Assembly (NCBI RefSeq): GCF_000178955.2
Contig: NC_016631.1
Span: forward strand, 4,774,001 to 4,838,000
Reading direction: 5' to 3'
From: Granulicella mallensis MP5ACTX8
Lineage (GTDB): Bacteria > Acidobacteriota > Terriglobia > Terriglobales > Acidobacteriaceae
Length of the DNA stretch: 64,000 nt
This document shows positions 1 to 8,037 of the stretch, in pieces; position 1 is the stretch's first letter, and each line of letters starts with the position of its first letter. The notes under the pieces were generated by a model that saw nothing but the letters and a program-made list of their open reading frames with translations, was not told the origin of the DNA and did not search any database. The position numbers and the translations under genes were made by a program.

Positions 1-1010
1 AGTGCGAGCTCACAGTCCGCGTTGGCCGTATCATAGTTTGTGATCTTGTTTGCCCACTTGATCTTACCGGTGGTTAGATCGAAGGCCATGACGCTATCCA
101 GGTGATCATTCGGAGGAGTGCAGGAGCTGGTGTCCCCATCGGACAGGTGTTCCGTCTCGCACTGTTCAATGGCATCCGGCACCGTGTAGTTGTCCCCTGT
201 TCCTACGTAGATTGAGCCTCGGGCTACGTCAATGGCCGGCTGTTGCCAGATCGCCCCGCCGCTATAGCCGTCAGTCGTCCCTCCATTATCGGGAACCGTG
301 TACGTCTTCCACAGTATGGAACCGGTGCGGGCATCTAGGGCTACCAGACTGCCCCGGAAAGTGCAGCATGGATATCCCGGCACAGCCGCCAGCGCTTCCT
401 CATTGGAGGCCACCGGAACATAGACTATGCCGTTATACGCGGTCGGGGAGCCCGTTATCACTGACCCCGGGTGCGGGTCTACTTGAGTGATCCACTTTCG
501 TATCCCACTCGAAGGATCGACGGCAATCACATTTGCTCCATTGTGCAATGCCGTCCTGTTAATGACGTTGTCTCCGACGATTACTTCGTCGGCAAGCACT
601 AGGGGGCTCACCCTGGACATTGAACCGGTTTGCCCGTCATATTCAGAGACTTGGTGCGACCAGACCTGACGCCCAGTGTTGGCATCGATAGCGAAGAGGT
701 TGCCTTTCCAATCGGGAGCATAGACGACGCCATTGGCGACTGTCGGGGTTGCCGAGACGTCTCCGCCCGTTGTGAAAGTCCATTTCACCTTGAGGCCTTG
801 CACATTGGTCGCGTTGATCACAGTTTCAGCGGGCTGTTGGCGATTGTCGCCGAGACTCTGTCCGGCGGATTGCCAGCTTGCGCTCGTTGAACCAGACGGG
901 GGCGTTGGCGAAACGCTTTGCGCCCTACCGAAATCGCCGGCGATGCAAAACATGGCGACAACGTATACGGCAAACTTAGAACGGTTGCGGATCTCATCGA
1001 TCTTCATCAT
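1..1010 (-). CDS. PQQ-binding beta-propeller dehydrogenase, PVA-dehydrogenase-like (partial, N-terminal part)
   Basis: The minus strand is open from an ATG pair near 1010 to the left edge, about 336 codons without a stop; the C-terminus is outside the window. AAAGGAG lies just upstream. It is 5 nt from the second ATG (1007) and only 2 nt from the first, so 1007 may be the true start. After a short hydrophobic leader come repeated propeller blades with the pattern GVVYAPDWKGNLFAIDANTG, GIVYVPVAS and SLVALDARTGSILWK. The motif YPCCTFRG holds a vicinal cysteine pair of the type that contacts PQQ in quinoprotein alcohol dehydrogenases. The W-x-SAG-x-x-x-x-N-x-R opening resembles polyvinyl-alcohol dehydrogenases. 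It would be a periplasmic enzyme oxidising a secondary or polymeric alcohol. No cytochrome c domain is visible in this part. Family is confident; substrate is inferred. Confidence 0.85.
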   Translation of the reverse strand, partial: MMKIDEIRNRSKFAVYVVAMFCIAGDFGRAQSVSPTPPSGSTSASWQSAGQSLGDNRQQPAETVINATNVQGLKVKWTFTTGGDVSATPTVANGVVYAPDWKGNLFAIDANTGRQVWSHQVSEYDGQTGSMSRVSPLVLADEVIVGDNVINRTALHNGANVIAVDPSSGIRKWITQVDPHPGSVITGSPTAYNGIVYVPVASNEEALAAVPGYPCCTFRGSLVALDARTGSILWKTYTVPDNGGTTDGYSGGAIWQQPAIDVARGSIYVGTGDNYTVPDAIEQCETEHLSDGDTSSCTPPNDHLDSVMAFDLTTGKIKWANKITNYDTANADCELA

Positions 1011-1477
1011 TTCTCCTTTGGGTGGTGAAGCGCTAGAGCCTTCCTAACATTCACAACGCGACTGCCCGACTATCGTCCGAATTGCCTGACGATGGCCCGC
1101 GCTGGCTCTGCAGATGCATAACAGAGCTCTGCGAGGAATATTCCGCATCGAATAAGTTTTATTAGCTGTAGATTGTCGAAATAATTCGGAGAGGGAAAGG
1201 CTTTGGCTGATGCCGCCCTAAGGGATGGCAAAGAGCACCATGACGAACCCACGCCGAGGCAGGAGGAGAACATCGCTGTCGTCGGTCTCGTCCCAAGGGG
1301 ACAGGCGGATGTCCAGTGGCGGCTAGACCGGCAGCCGCTGAGTCTTTTGTTCGCGGCCAATCACGACCATCTGATAGAAGTTTGATATCTCGCGGAACGA
1401 CGGGCGTCGTTACTCTTTTGCGGGGTGTCCATCTCTGCCTTACGCGCAGGGTGGCCTTGCCTTTCCTCATGTCCGCT
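1011..1477. other. intergenic region, no gene seen
   Basis: This gap lies between the start of the PQQ gene and the end of the transporter gene, both on the minus strand. Apart from the ribosome-binding site of the PQQ gene (about 1013-1019) I see no convincing ORF, RNA or terminator. The AT-rich stretch around 1140-1190 is a plausible place for the PQQ-gene promoter, but no clear -35/-10 pair stands out. Confidence 0.5.
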
Positions 1478-2773
1478 CTAGATGTCTGGGGTTCGAGTGA
1501 GGTCGCCGTCCTTAGTCTCCCGCACCATCAGAAGCCCTGCGAACGAAAGCACCGCCGCCGCGGCGAGATAGTACCCCACATACTGCAGACCGTAGGACCT
1601 CGCCAGATAAGTCGCGGCATACGGGGCCAGAGAACCGCCCAGAATGCCTGCGAAGCTAAAGGCGAGCGAGCTTCCGGTGTATCGTACAGGCGTCGGGAAT
1701 AGTTCTGAGATCACGGTACCGAGCGGGCCATAGGTCATGCCCATCAGTGCCAGGCCGAGGCCCATCATCGCCACTGCCCCACTTGCCCCAGCAACGAAGA
1801 TCTTCGCCATCACAAGACCGAACAAGGCAATCGCTACCGTAATCGCAAGCATCACGCGACGACGCCCACGCTCGGCTAGCAAAGCGGATGCAGGGATGGT
1901 GAGTGCAAACAGGGGAATCACCGCCAACTGCATCAACAGGAATTTCCCGCGGCTAAAGCCCAGCACTGTCGTGCCCCACGAAAGTGCGAAGACCGTCATG
2001 AGGTAGAAGAGGACGAAGGTCGCGAGGCATATAAGAATGCCCGCGAGCAGCGGCCGCGTGTGACGGCGAATCACCGTCAGCATCGGAAACCTCACCTGCT
2101 CCTGGCGATCCAACGCCCTCTGAAAGACGGGCGTCTCGTGAATCGTGAGTCGAACATAGAGACCAAGGAGAACCAGCACAGCGCTGACGAGGAAAGGGAG
2201 CCGCCATCCAAAGCGGAAGAACTGCTGGTCCGTGAGCAGGCGCGAGAGCAAGAGGAAGACGCCGCCGGAAAGGAAGAATCCAAGTGGCGCTCCAAGCTGC
2301 GGAAACATGCCGTACCATGCGCGTTTGTTCGGCGGGGCGTTCTCGACAGCGAGGAGCACCGCGCCTCCCCACTCGCCTCCAAGACCGATACCCTGTCCGA
2401 AGCGGCAGAGCGCGAGCAGCAAGGGCGCTGCGAAACCGATGGTGGAATACGTCGGCAACGCTCCAATCGCGAAGGTCGACAGCCCCATCGTAGAGAGTGC
2501 GATGACCAGGGTGGTTTTGCGTCCGATGCGGTCGCCGAAATGTCCGAAGAGCGCGGAGCCGACGGGTCTTGCAAGGAACGCGATGCCGAAGGTCGCAAGC
2601 GAGGCAAGCGTTGCGGCAACTGGATCGGACGCGGGAAAGAAGAGCTTCGGGAAGACCAGGACTGCCGCCGTCGCATAGATGTAGAAATCGAAGAACTCGA
2701 CAGTCGTGCCGACGAGACTGGCGAAGAGTACTTGGCCAGGGCGGTTCTTGGTCGTACTTTGGTTCACTGTCAT
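1478..2773 (-). CDS. MFS transporter, metabolite:H+ symporter (MHS) family
   Basis: 431 residues with about 12 hydrophobic segments, the normal size for MHS permeases such as ShiA, ProP and KgtP. The N-terminal signature VGTTVEFFDFYIYATAA and the loop 2-3 motif GHFGDRIGRKTTL are characteristic of this family, which imports organic acids, betaines or shikimate with protons. The sequence GQGIGLGGEWGGAVLLAVEN in TM4-5 is also typical. The protein sits in the inner membrane. It lies upstream of the PQQ dehydrogenase and downstream of the GMC oxidoreductase on the same strand, separated by gaps of 230-470 bp, so it may belong to the same catabolic group without being strictly co-transcribed. The substrate cannot be read from sequence. 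Confidence 0.9.
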   Translation of the reverse strand: MTVNQSTTKNRPGQVLFASLVGTTVEFFDFYIYATAAVLVFPKLFFPASDPVAATLASLATFGIAFLARPVGSALFGHFGDRIGRKTTLVIALSTMGLSTFAIGALPTYSTIGFAAPLLLALCRFGQGIGLGGEWGGAVLLAVENAPPNKRAWYGMFPQLGAPLGFFLSGGVFLLLSRLLTDQQFFRFGWRLPFLVSAVLVLLGLYVRLTIHETPVFQRALDRQEQVRFPMLTVIRRHTRPLLAGILICLATFVLFYLMTVFALSWGTTVLGFSRGKFLLMQLAVIPLFALTIPASALLAERGRRRVMLAITVAIALFGLVMAKIFVAGASGAVAMMGLGLALMGMTYGPLGTVISELFPTPVRYTGSSLAFSFAGILGGSLAPYAATYLARSYGLQYVGYYLAAAAVLSFAGLLMVRETKDGDLTRTPDI

Positions 2774-3004
2774 TAAATTCTCACCCTAGTTGCTGAAGGA
2801 AAATCTACGGCAGAGAGACACATGCCTGTGGGTATCTCTCCGCCCTGCCATTCCGCTCCTCGACGATCGCCTGCGAAGGATGTCGCTCTCGTGAGAATCA
2901 ACAGGTCCAACATCCCCACGGCTGGGATCGGTCGAATACGCTTGGTTTCTATGCGTGCGCCCAGCTCGGCCGTCATTGAGCCGCTGCAGGTCTTACGAGC
3001 CCTA

Positions 3005-3430
3005 TTACATTGAGGCACATGACCATTGGTACCTAAGTCTCTGAGTTCCGCGGTCTCCGGCAGATCTCTTCACGAGCGTAAAGGATGACTGGGAATGAAT
3101 CACCAGCGTATCAGTCTCGACGTCCGGTTTGGTTGGAGTGCCATCTCCCAGAGCGCTGCAAGTAGTTTGTATCTCGAATGAATTCCCTTGTCGCTGCAAC
3201 TGCTTCGTAAGGCACTTGCTCGCGTGTGCGCCTGAAAGGCCTTTGCCATCCCAAACGAGGATGCCCGCGTTCGGGGTGTCTTCACAATGGCCGCCACCGG
3301 CAACGTAGAGCCCCTCCCGTAGATGAAACGAAGTCGCGCTCTGCCCAGCCGAAACGATGGACAGCACTAACGTTGATAGACCAGCCAGCATGGTGAAGGC
3401 TACCCGATTGATATTTAGATGAAGGTTCAT
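3005..3430 (-). CDS. small secreted protein of unknown function
   Basis: 141 residues from the ATG at 3430. The frame stays open further upstream to 3592, but the extension lacks signal-peptide character while MNLHLNINRVAFTMLAGLST starts a good one (basic N-terminus, hydrophobic core, cleavage near AGQS). The mature part (about 110 residues) contains the motif GLYVAGGGHCEDTPNAGI, four or five cysteines and an ending WSCASM, suggesting a small disulfide-bonded periplasmic or extracellular domain. I do not recognise the family. There is no strong Shine-Dalgarno sequence. It lies between the GMC oxidoreductase and the transporter on the same strand. The start choice and the reality of the gene are both moderately sure. 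Confidence 0.55.
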   Translation of the reverse strand: MNLHLNINRVAFTMLAGLSTLVLSIVSAGQSATSFHLREGLYVAGGGHCEDTPNAGILVWDGKGLSGAHASKCLTKQLQRQGNSFEIQTTCSALGDGTPTKPDVETDTLVIHSQSSFTLVKRSAGDRGTQRLRYQWSCASM

Positions 3431-3655
3431 TAGATTGATCCAGCCTTTCAGGGTTATAGAGACGGTAGTGACCGTCACGCTGTCCGAAACTTGCTTGGCC
3501 ACATCGTCAGCGAGACTGTTGATGGGGCGAACGACGTCGCAACCCCTTGCATGGGAACTCTGCCCGTCGAGGATTGCAATGCTCTCATTCAAATCAGGGT
3601 TCGCCGCCTCCCATGTACCCCGAGGAGCACATGGGAGGCGGCGAACTCGAGCGAG

Positions 3656-5371
3656 TTATATCTTGTATTTCATCTTTAGGATTTCACCGGCGCGCTCGCC
3701 GATGACGACACACGGCCCCATCGGTCCTCCAACAATCGCATGGGGAAGGATCGACCCGTCAGCGATGCGAAGGTTCTCGATTCCATGGACCTTGAGTTCA
3801 TTGTCGACGACAGACATGGAATCACGTCCCATCTTCGCCGTACACGATTCATGAGAATACGTTGTAGCCGCGTCACGGACGAAACCCTCCAGTTCCGCGC
3901 CTTTCAGGTTTCCCGGCATCACTTCGCGCTTGACGAAAGGCCGAAGCTCCGCCGAGTTTCCTATCGCGCGGCAGAGTTCCACTCCAGCCACCGCTGCTTT
4001 CATGTCATCAGGGTGCGACAGGATCTGTGCATCGATCTCGACTGGATCGGAGGGATTGGGCCCCGTGATCCTGACCTGTCCACGGCTCTTTGGCTGGACT
4101 ACGCCGGAAAGCAATGTCCACGCTTCCCTCGGAGGGTTAAATCTTGCGACGGTCTCAGCGCTGCAGATCGGCACCTCTGCTTGGCAAGTTTGTAGATCTG
4201 GAGTCTTGAGAGAAGAATTGCTCTTCCAGAAGAAGGTCGCCTCGCCTGCGTTATTGCGCGGAGCCAATGGCTGCGGGTATTCCCAAACGCAACTGATAAT
4301 TGGATGATCTTGAAAATTCTGTCCCACGCCCGGCAGATGCTGGACCACCGGAATTCCGAATCTCTTCAACTGGGCCTGATCTCCAATGCCAGACTGCATC
4401 AGGACCTTCGGCGTATGAATAGCGCCAAGAGACAACACGACCTCGGAGGTGGCGCTTATGCGGCGAATCGTCTGCCCGTGAGATATCTCCACGCCAGTCG
4501 CGCGTTTTCCCTCGAACAGAACGCGCGTAACCATAGCGTTCGTAAGCACCGTCAGATTAGGGCGGTCCATGTAGGGGAAAACGTAGGAGCGGAACACCGA
4601 CTGACGTTTCCCATCCCGCACGCGCAACTCCAGGATCGTAGAGCCGCCATCGCCTTCCATCATGCGTCCGTTCTGGCTTTCGAACGTGGGTATTCCGATG
4701 GATCTCGCTCCTTCAACCATGGCGGGAGCGACCGGACTTGGGTTAGGAGCAGGTTGCACAAAAACCGGCCCGCCCGTCCCGCGGTACTTGGGATCTGTCG
4801 GCCCATGCCAGTCTTCAATGCGGCGATAGATATCGAGCACAGACGCATAGCCCCAGGCTTTATCGCCTGTCACCGCGGCGAATGAATCCCAGTCATTCCT
4901 GTGTCCGTGCGACCATGCCATCGCGTTGATGCTCGATCCGCCCCCTAGCACCTTTCCCATATGCAAAGGCATGGAGCGCCCATTGAGATATGGACTTGGA
5001 CTGCCTGCGAAGCCCCAATCGCGTTCTGTCCCGAAGTTCCTGGGCCATTGATTGGCTTCCATGACGCTTGGAACGGCGTCGCTTCCCCCGGCCTCAAGCA
5101 GAAGCACGTTGGCCTCGGGGTTTTCGGCGAGGCGGCGAGCTACAACCGATCCGGATGACCCTGACCCGCAAACGATGAAGTCATAGTGAGTCTTGAGCGA
5201 CATCGTTAGCTTCTGTTGGTTGACTTGTACTCTTTTGGAAAGTTCGGTCTGCTCGCCTTCGCTATCGCCCTTTGATTCTTGCCCGGCCCAAACACTTGAG
5301 TGGAGCGGAGTTCCTGCAGCCATGCCAATAGCAGAAATACCTGCTCCATAAACGAATTTCCTACGATCCAT
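3656..5371 (-). CDS. GMC family FAD-dependent oxidoreductase (Tat-exported)
   Basis: 571 residues, normal length for glucose-methanol-choline oxidoreductases. The N-terminus MDRRKFVYGAGISAIGMAAG is a twin-arginine-type signal. The FAD-binding Rossmann motif VCGSGSSGSVVARRLAENP with the acidic LLLEAGG strand end follows at about residues 66-95. GMC signature 2 is seen as GAIHTPKVLMQSGIG. The C-terminal catalytic block contains SHESCTAKMG (active-site His region) and IADGSILPHAIVGGPMGPC. The usual NPN after the second block is here GPMGPC, so the second catalytic residue is unusual. These enzymes oxidise alcohol groups and pass electrons to oxygen or a quinone/cytochrome. With the nearby PQQ dehydrogenase and transporter it suggests oxidation of an alcohol or polyol in the periplasm; the substrate is unknown. 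Confidence 0.9.
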   Translation of the reverse strand: MDRRKFVYGAGISAIGMAAGTPLHSSVWAGQESKGDSEGEQTELSKRVQVNQQKLTMSLKTHYDFIVCGSGSSGSVVARRLAENPEANVLLLEAGGSDAVPSVMEANQWPRNFGTERDWGFAGSPSPYLNGRSMPLHMGKVLGGGSSINAMAWSHGHRNDWDSFAAVTGDKAWGYASVLDIYRRIEDWHGPTDPKYRGTGGPVFVQPAPNPSPVAPAMVEGARSIGIPTFESQNGRMMEGDGGSTILELRVRDGKRQSVFRSYVFPYMDRPNLTVLTNAMVTRVLFEGKRATGVEISHGQTIRRISATSEVVLSLGAIHTPKVLMQSGIGDQAQLKRFGIPVVQHLPGVGQNFQDHPIISCVWEYPQPLAPRNNAGEATFFWKSNSSLKTPDLQTCQAEVPICSAETVARFNPPREAWTLLSGVVQPKSRGQVRITGPNPSDPVEIDAQILSHPDDMKAAVAGVELCRAIGNSAELRPFVKREVMPGNLKGAELEGFVRDAATTYSHESCTAKMGRDSMSVVDNELKVHGIENLRIADGSILPHAIVGGPMGPCVVIGERAGEILKMKYKI

Positions 5372-5768
5372 GCACCCTCAATTCCCAGTTCTTAAAATCG
5401 CCTCTGTTGTCCATCGAGCGTAGAGCCGGAGGCCACAGTTGCGATCCTACCCGCTGAATTTAAAAGCAAGAAACAGAGCGTTGTAGCCGAAGGGTCTCGC
5501 TTTCGATTTATGCGCATCTGAAAAGTGCGCACGTCAGATTGCAGTCTCCATGCCCGGAGCGATGGCCTTCCCAAGTAGCTAATAGCGGATGGCTGACCAT
5601 TTCCATCGGTCAATGAATGGGTCCAACCCAATAGCTGTTCACCATGGGGATAACCGATTCGGGGCCGCATCGACGCGGTCCCGAATCGGCTTTTGCCTTT
5701 CGCAGGTAGGTTGCGCGGTTAGCTATCGGGCCAAATCGCGATTCGGCGTCGCAATCGAAATAGCCTCC
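5372..5768. other. intergenic region with one strong hairpin
   Basis: This lies between the GMC gene start and the DUF418 gene end, both minus strand. The only structure I see is the 10-bp hairpin at 5654-5689, listed separately. No ORF in it has a credible start or family signature. Confidence 0.5.
5654..5689. terminator. hairpin downstream of the DUF418 gene
   Basis: CCGATTCGGG at 5654-5663 pairs perfectly with CCCGAATCGG at 5680-5689, and the loop contains a secondary CCGC/GCGG pairing. It lies about 80 bp after the DUF418 stop on the minus strand. The only T-rich tail (CTTTTGCCTTT) is on the plus side, so it is not a textbook minus-strand terminator; it may be bidirectional or act as an RNA-end stabiliser. 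Confidence 0.5.
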
Positions 5769-7187
5769 TCATGCTCCCCGCGCGACCTTGCTTTGCAACC
5801 GCATCGGCTGTTTTTTCCAGTACGTCAGCGATCGCCACACCCACTCCAAAGGGCCGAACTCAAAATATCTTAGCCATATCGAGCTCCAGATCAGGTTGAC
5901 CGCCCAGACCGCTGCAACAACATAGAAGAGTTGATAGAACTCCAGCCTTTCGTAGAGCTTGTATGGACCCCACACAAATACAAATTGGCACAGGATACTC
6001 GTGAAGATATAGTTGCTCAGGGCAGTTTGCCCCACTGCCGCTACTCGCTTCATGAGTGAGGGCCAGAACCCGCTCTTCACGAGCATGAGTAGCAACGCGG
6101 CAGTTGCCAACGCGCCGGGCACTCGAACCAGTTCATATGGAAGAAACAGCCACTTGTCCGAGGTAATCAGGTCAAAGCCGCTCTCACAGGCCTTCCACGC
6201 TCCCATAGCAGCCGCGGGCAGTGAGATAAGGAACCCCGCCAGCGCAACCGATGCATAGGTCTTGTATGGCAATCTGCCGGATAGAAAACCATTCCTGGCC
6301 AGCCCCATCCCGATCAGCATCATGCCCAGCACGTCGCCAAATCCCAGGGTGTAATAAATCACACTCTGAAACGTGCTTGCATCAGAGGCGTGATGCATCT
6401 GTGCTCCGACATATCCTGAACGAGTCAGGTTCAGGTCTGACTCGATGGCCTGTGCGTCGGGCTTCCAGGCAGCCAAGCGGCCTTCCCATGCCTTTTGGTC
6501 GCCGATCTGAGCCGCTGTCAGCGCCTTGCCTGACTGCTGAGTAGCCGCGGCGGCGGCGGCCTTGCTGCTCAGGCCAAAATCCTGCAGTGCCACGCCCCCC
6601 GAGAAGGGAGACAAGGAACTCACTAGAACCACAAGCGTGCCCGCTGTCAGCAGCGTCCTGGCTTTTAGCTTTCGGCAGGGGTACAGGAAGAGCAGTGCAG
6701 TCATCCCGTACCACACGAGAATATCTCCGAACCAGATGAGATATGCGTGCAGCAGGCCGATCGCAATCAGCCACATATTGCGCCGCAAGAAGATGTCCGC
6801 CACCCTTTCACCTTCTCCCCGCTCTTCGGCCCGGCTAGTCAGTAGAACGACCCCGGCCCCGAAGAGCATAGAGAACAGTGCTCTCATCTTGCCCTCACCC
6901 AAAATCCATCGCACAATCCATACCCAGGCATTGAGGTGTGCGTGCGGGCCGGTGAATGCCGGATGAAGCGTTCCCAATGGAACAAATTGAGTCCATATCG
7001 GCAGTCCAAATCCATTTATGTTCATGAGAAGGATGCCCATCAACGCAAAGCCGCGCAGTATATCCATGCTGCTGATGCGCTCCTGTTGGCCTAGCGGCTT
7101 CAGGAGATGAGGAGGCCCTGCCAACTCTTCCTCTACGGTGGTTGAGACAACGGGTTTTCTGATTGCGGAAGCTACAACGTGTGCCAA
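5769..7187 (-). CDS. DUF418 domain membrane protein
   Basis: 472 residues. The N-terminal block MDILRGFALMGILLMNINGF (residues 41-60) followed by several membrane segments is the hallmark of the DUF418/YeiB family, which is related to acyltransferase-3-like membrane proteins. A long periplasmic-type loop (about residues 210-275, Ala/Gln/Lys-rich) interrupts the membrane domain. The C-terminal DUF418 region shows LSNYIFTSILCQFVF and ends with an aromatic-rich FEFGPLEWVWRSLTYWK, a strongly conserved family signature. Function is uncharacterised; transfer or transport of a small group across the inner membrane is plausible. It is transcribed alone. The family call is firm. Confidence 0.85.
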   Translation of the reverse strand: MAHVVASAIRKPVVSTTVEEELAGPPHLLKPLGQQERISSMDILRGFALMGILLMNINGFGLPIWTQFVPLGTLHPAFTGPHAHLNAWVWIVRWILGEGKMRALFSMLFGAGVVLLTSRAEERGEGERVADIFLRRNMWLIAIGLLHAYLIWFGDILVWYGMTALLFLYPCRKLKARTLLTAGTLVVLVSSLSPFSGGVALQDFGLSSKAAAAAATQQSGKALTAAQIGDQKAWEGRLAAWKPDAQAIESDLNLTRSGYVGAQMHHASDASTFQSVIYYTLGFGDVLGMMLIGMGLARNGFLSGRLPYKTYASVALAGFLISLPAAAMGAWKACESGFDLITSDKWLFLPYELVRVPGALATAALLLMLVKSGFWPSLMKRVAAVGQTALSNYIFTSILCQFVFVWGPYKLYERLEFYQLFYVVAAVWAVNLIWSSIWLRYFEFGPLEWVWRSLTYWKKQPMRLQSKVARGA

Positions 7188-7964
7188 ACATGACTCCAGG
7201 ACAGTTCAGTTGAGAAATAACGTGAGTGATGTGAGGTTCATGCCTAAGGAGGCACTCTATACTGCAGTGCCTGGTTGTTAGGCCGAGCCCCAGAAGGAAA
7301 ACTATGCGAGCGCACCGCGTGCTGATGTTCGCGGGGATTCGCACTGCGGAGAAATTAGCAGGGTGGCAGGCTCGACACTCTCGTCTTGACGAGTCTCGAG
7401 TGAGTATTCCCAGGGGTTCGAGCTCTGATCTCTAGAAAATAAGGAACGATTTCTGGTTTCCACTGGCACCCGGCAAACGTATGTTGCTCCAGGTAAAACA
7501 CGTGCCTCGGATAAATATTCTTGCGATACGATGTTTTTTTATTTCGTTGGAGAATACCGTCCACCGGTGTGCCGCTGGCGCGAGCATATCGGCGATGGAG
7601 CCCGCTCAAGGCGAAAGCCGTACCTCCATACCATTTGCTGACTGAGAAGGATTGGAGAAAGCCAACGACAAACGTTGCAAGATGCTGGTGTGTCATGGGA
7701 AACCGTCGCCAGGGTTCCGCCTCATTTGATGACGTTTGCTACAAGTGCATCTTTACCACCAGGACCAGGTCGACTGCTGAGGTCGCAAGCACGAGGGCAC
7801 CCAGGAGGCATCTCTCCCGCTGGCGATTGAAGGTCAATCTAACCAGTGCCCTGAGGCGTGGGTCTCTTGAGGCAAAGATTACTGAAGTATCCAAGCCCGT
7901 CGGGTGGGAGGGCATAGCTTGCCCCTGCCTGGCAGGAGCAACGCCCGGGGTGGGAAGGACGGGC
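7188..7964. other. intergenic region, probable boundary zone of the mobile element
   Basis: About 780 bp between the DUF418 start and the ParB-gene terminator. Short open frames exist on both strands (for example minus 7355-7696 and plus 7521-8060), but none has a credible start, family signature or amino-acid composition, so I call no gene. The left end of the integrative element may fall here. I looked for a copy of the tRNA-Thr 3' end in this stretch and did not find one. Confidence 0.4.
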
Positions 7965-7996
7965 AAAAAATGGCGCCTGCTGGTTCGCAGGCGCCA
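7965..7996 (-). terminator. rho-independent terminator of the ParB-like operon
   Basis: On the minus strand TGGCGCCTGC (7987-7996) and its complement (7971-7980) form a perfect 10-bp GC-rich stem with a 6-nt loop, followed directly by six T residues (7970-7965). It lies about 20 bp past the ParB-like stop codon. Confidence 0.85.
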
Positions 7997-8008
7997 TCGA
8001 AGGCAAGG

Positions 8009-8037
8009 GGCGAAGGCTAGGCAGCCTTCGCCTTTTT
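8009..8037 (+). terminator. plus-strand terminator overlapping the end of the ParB-like gene
   Basis: GGCGAAGGCT (8009-8018) and AGCCTTCGCC (8023-8032) form a 10-bp stem with a 4-nt loop and a T5 tail at 8033-8037 on the plus strand. The same bases encode the last codons and stop of the minus-strand ParB-like gene, whose Ala/Lys-rich tail creates the palindrome. It would stop transcription entering from the left. Confidence 0.6.

Noticed and set aside
2551-2575. GGAGCCGACG match to the tRNA-Thr 3' end, as a possible attachment site
   Set aside because: Only 10 bp match, inside the coding sequence of the transporter; too short to be the other att site.
7355-7696. Possible gene of 113 codons on the minus strand, and a plus-strand frame at 7521-8060
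   Set aside because: Neither has a start signal, a domain I recognise or a convincing amino-acid composition, and the two overlap each other.
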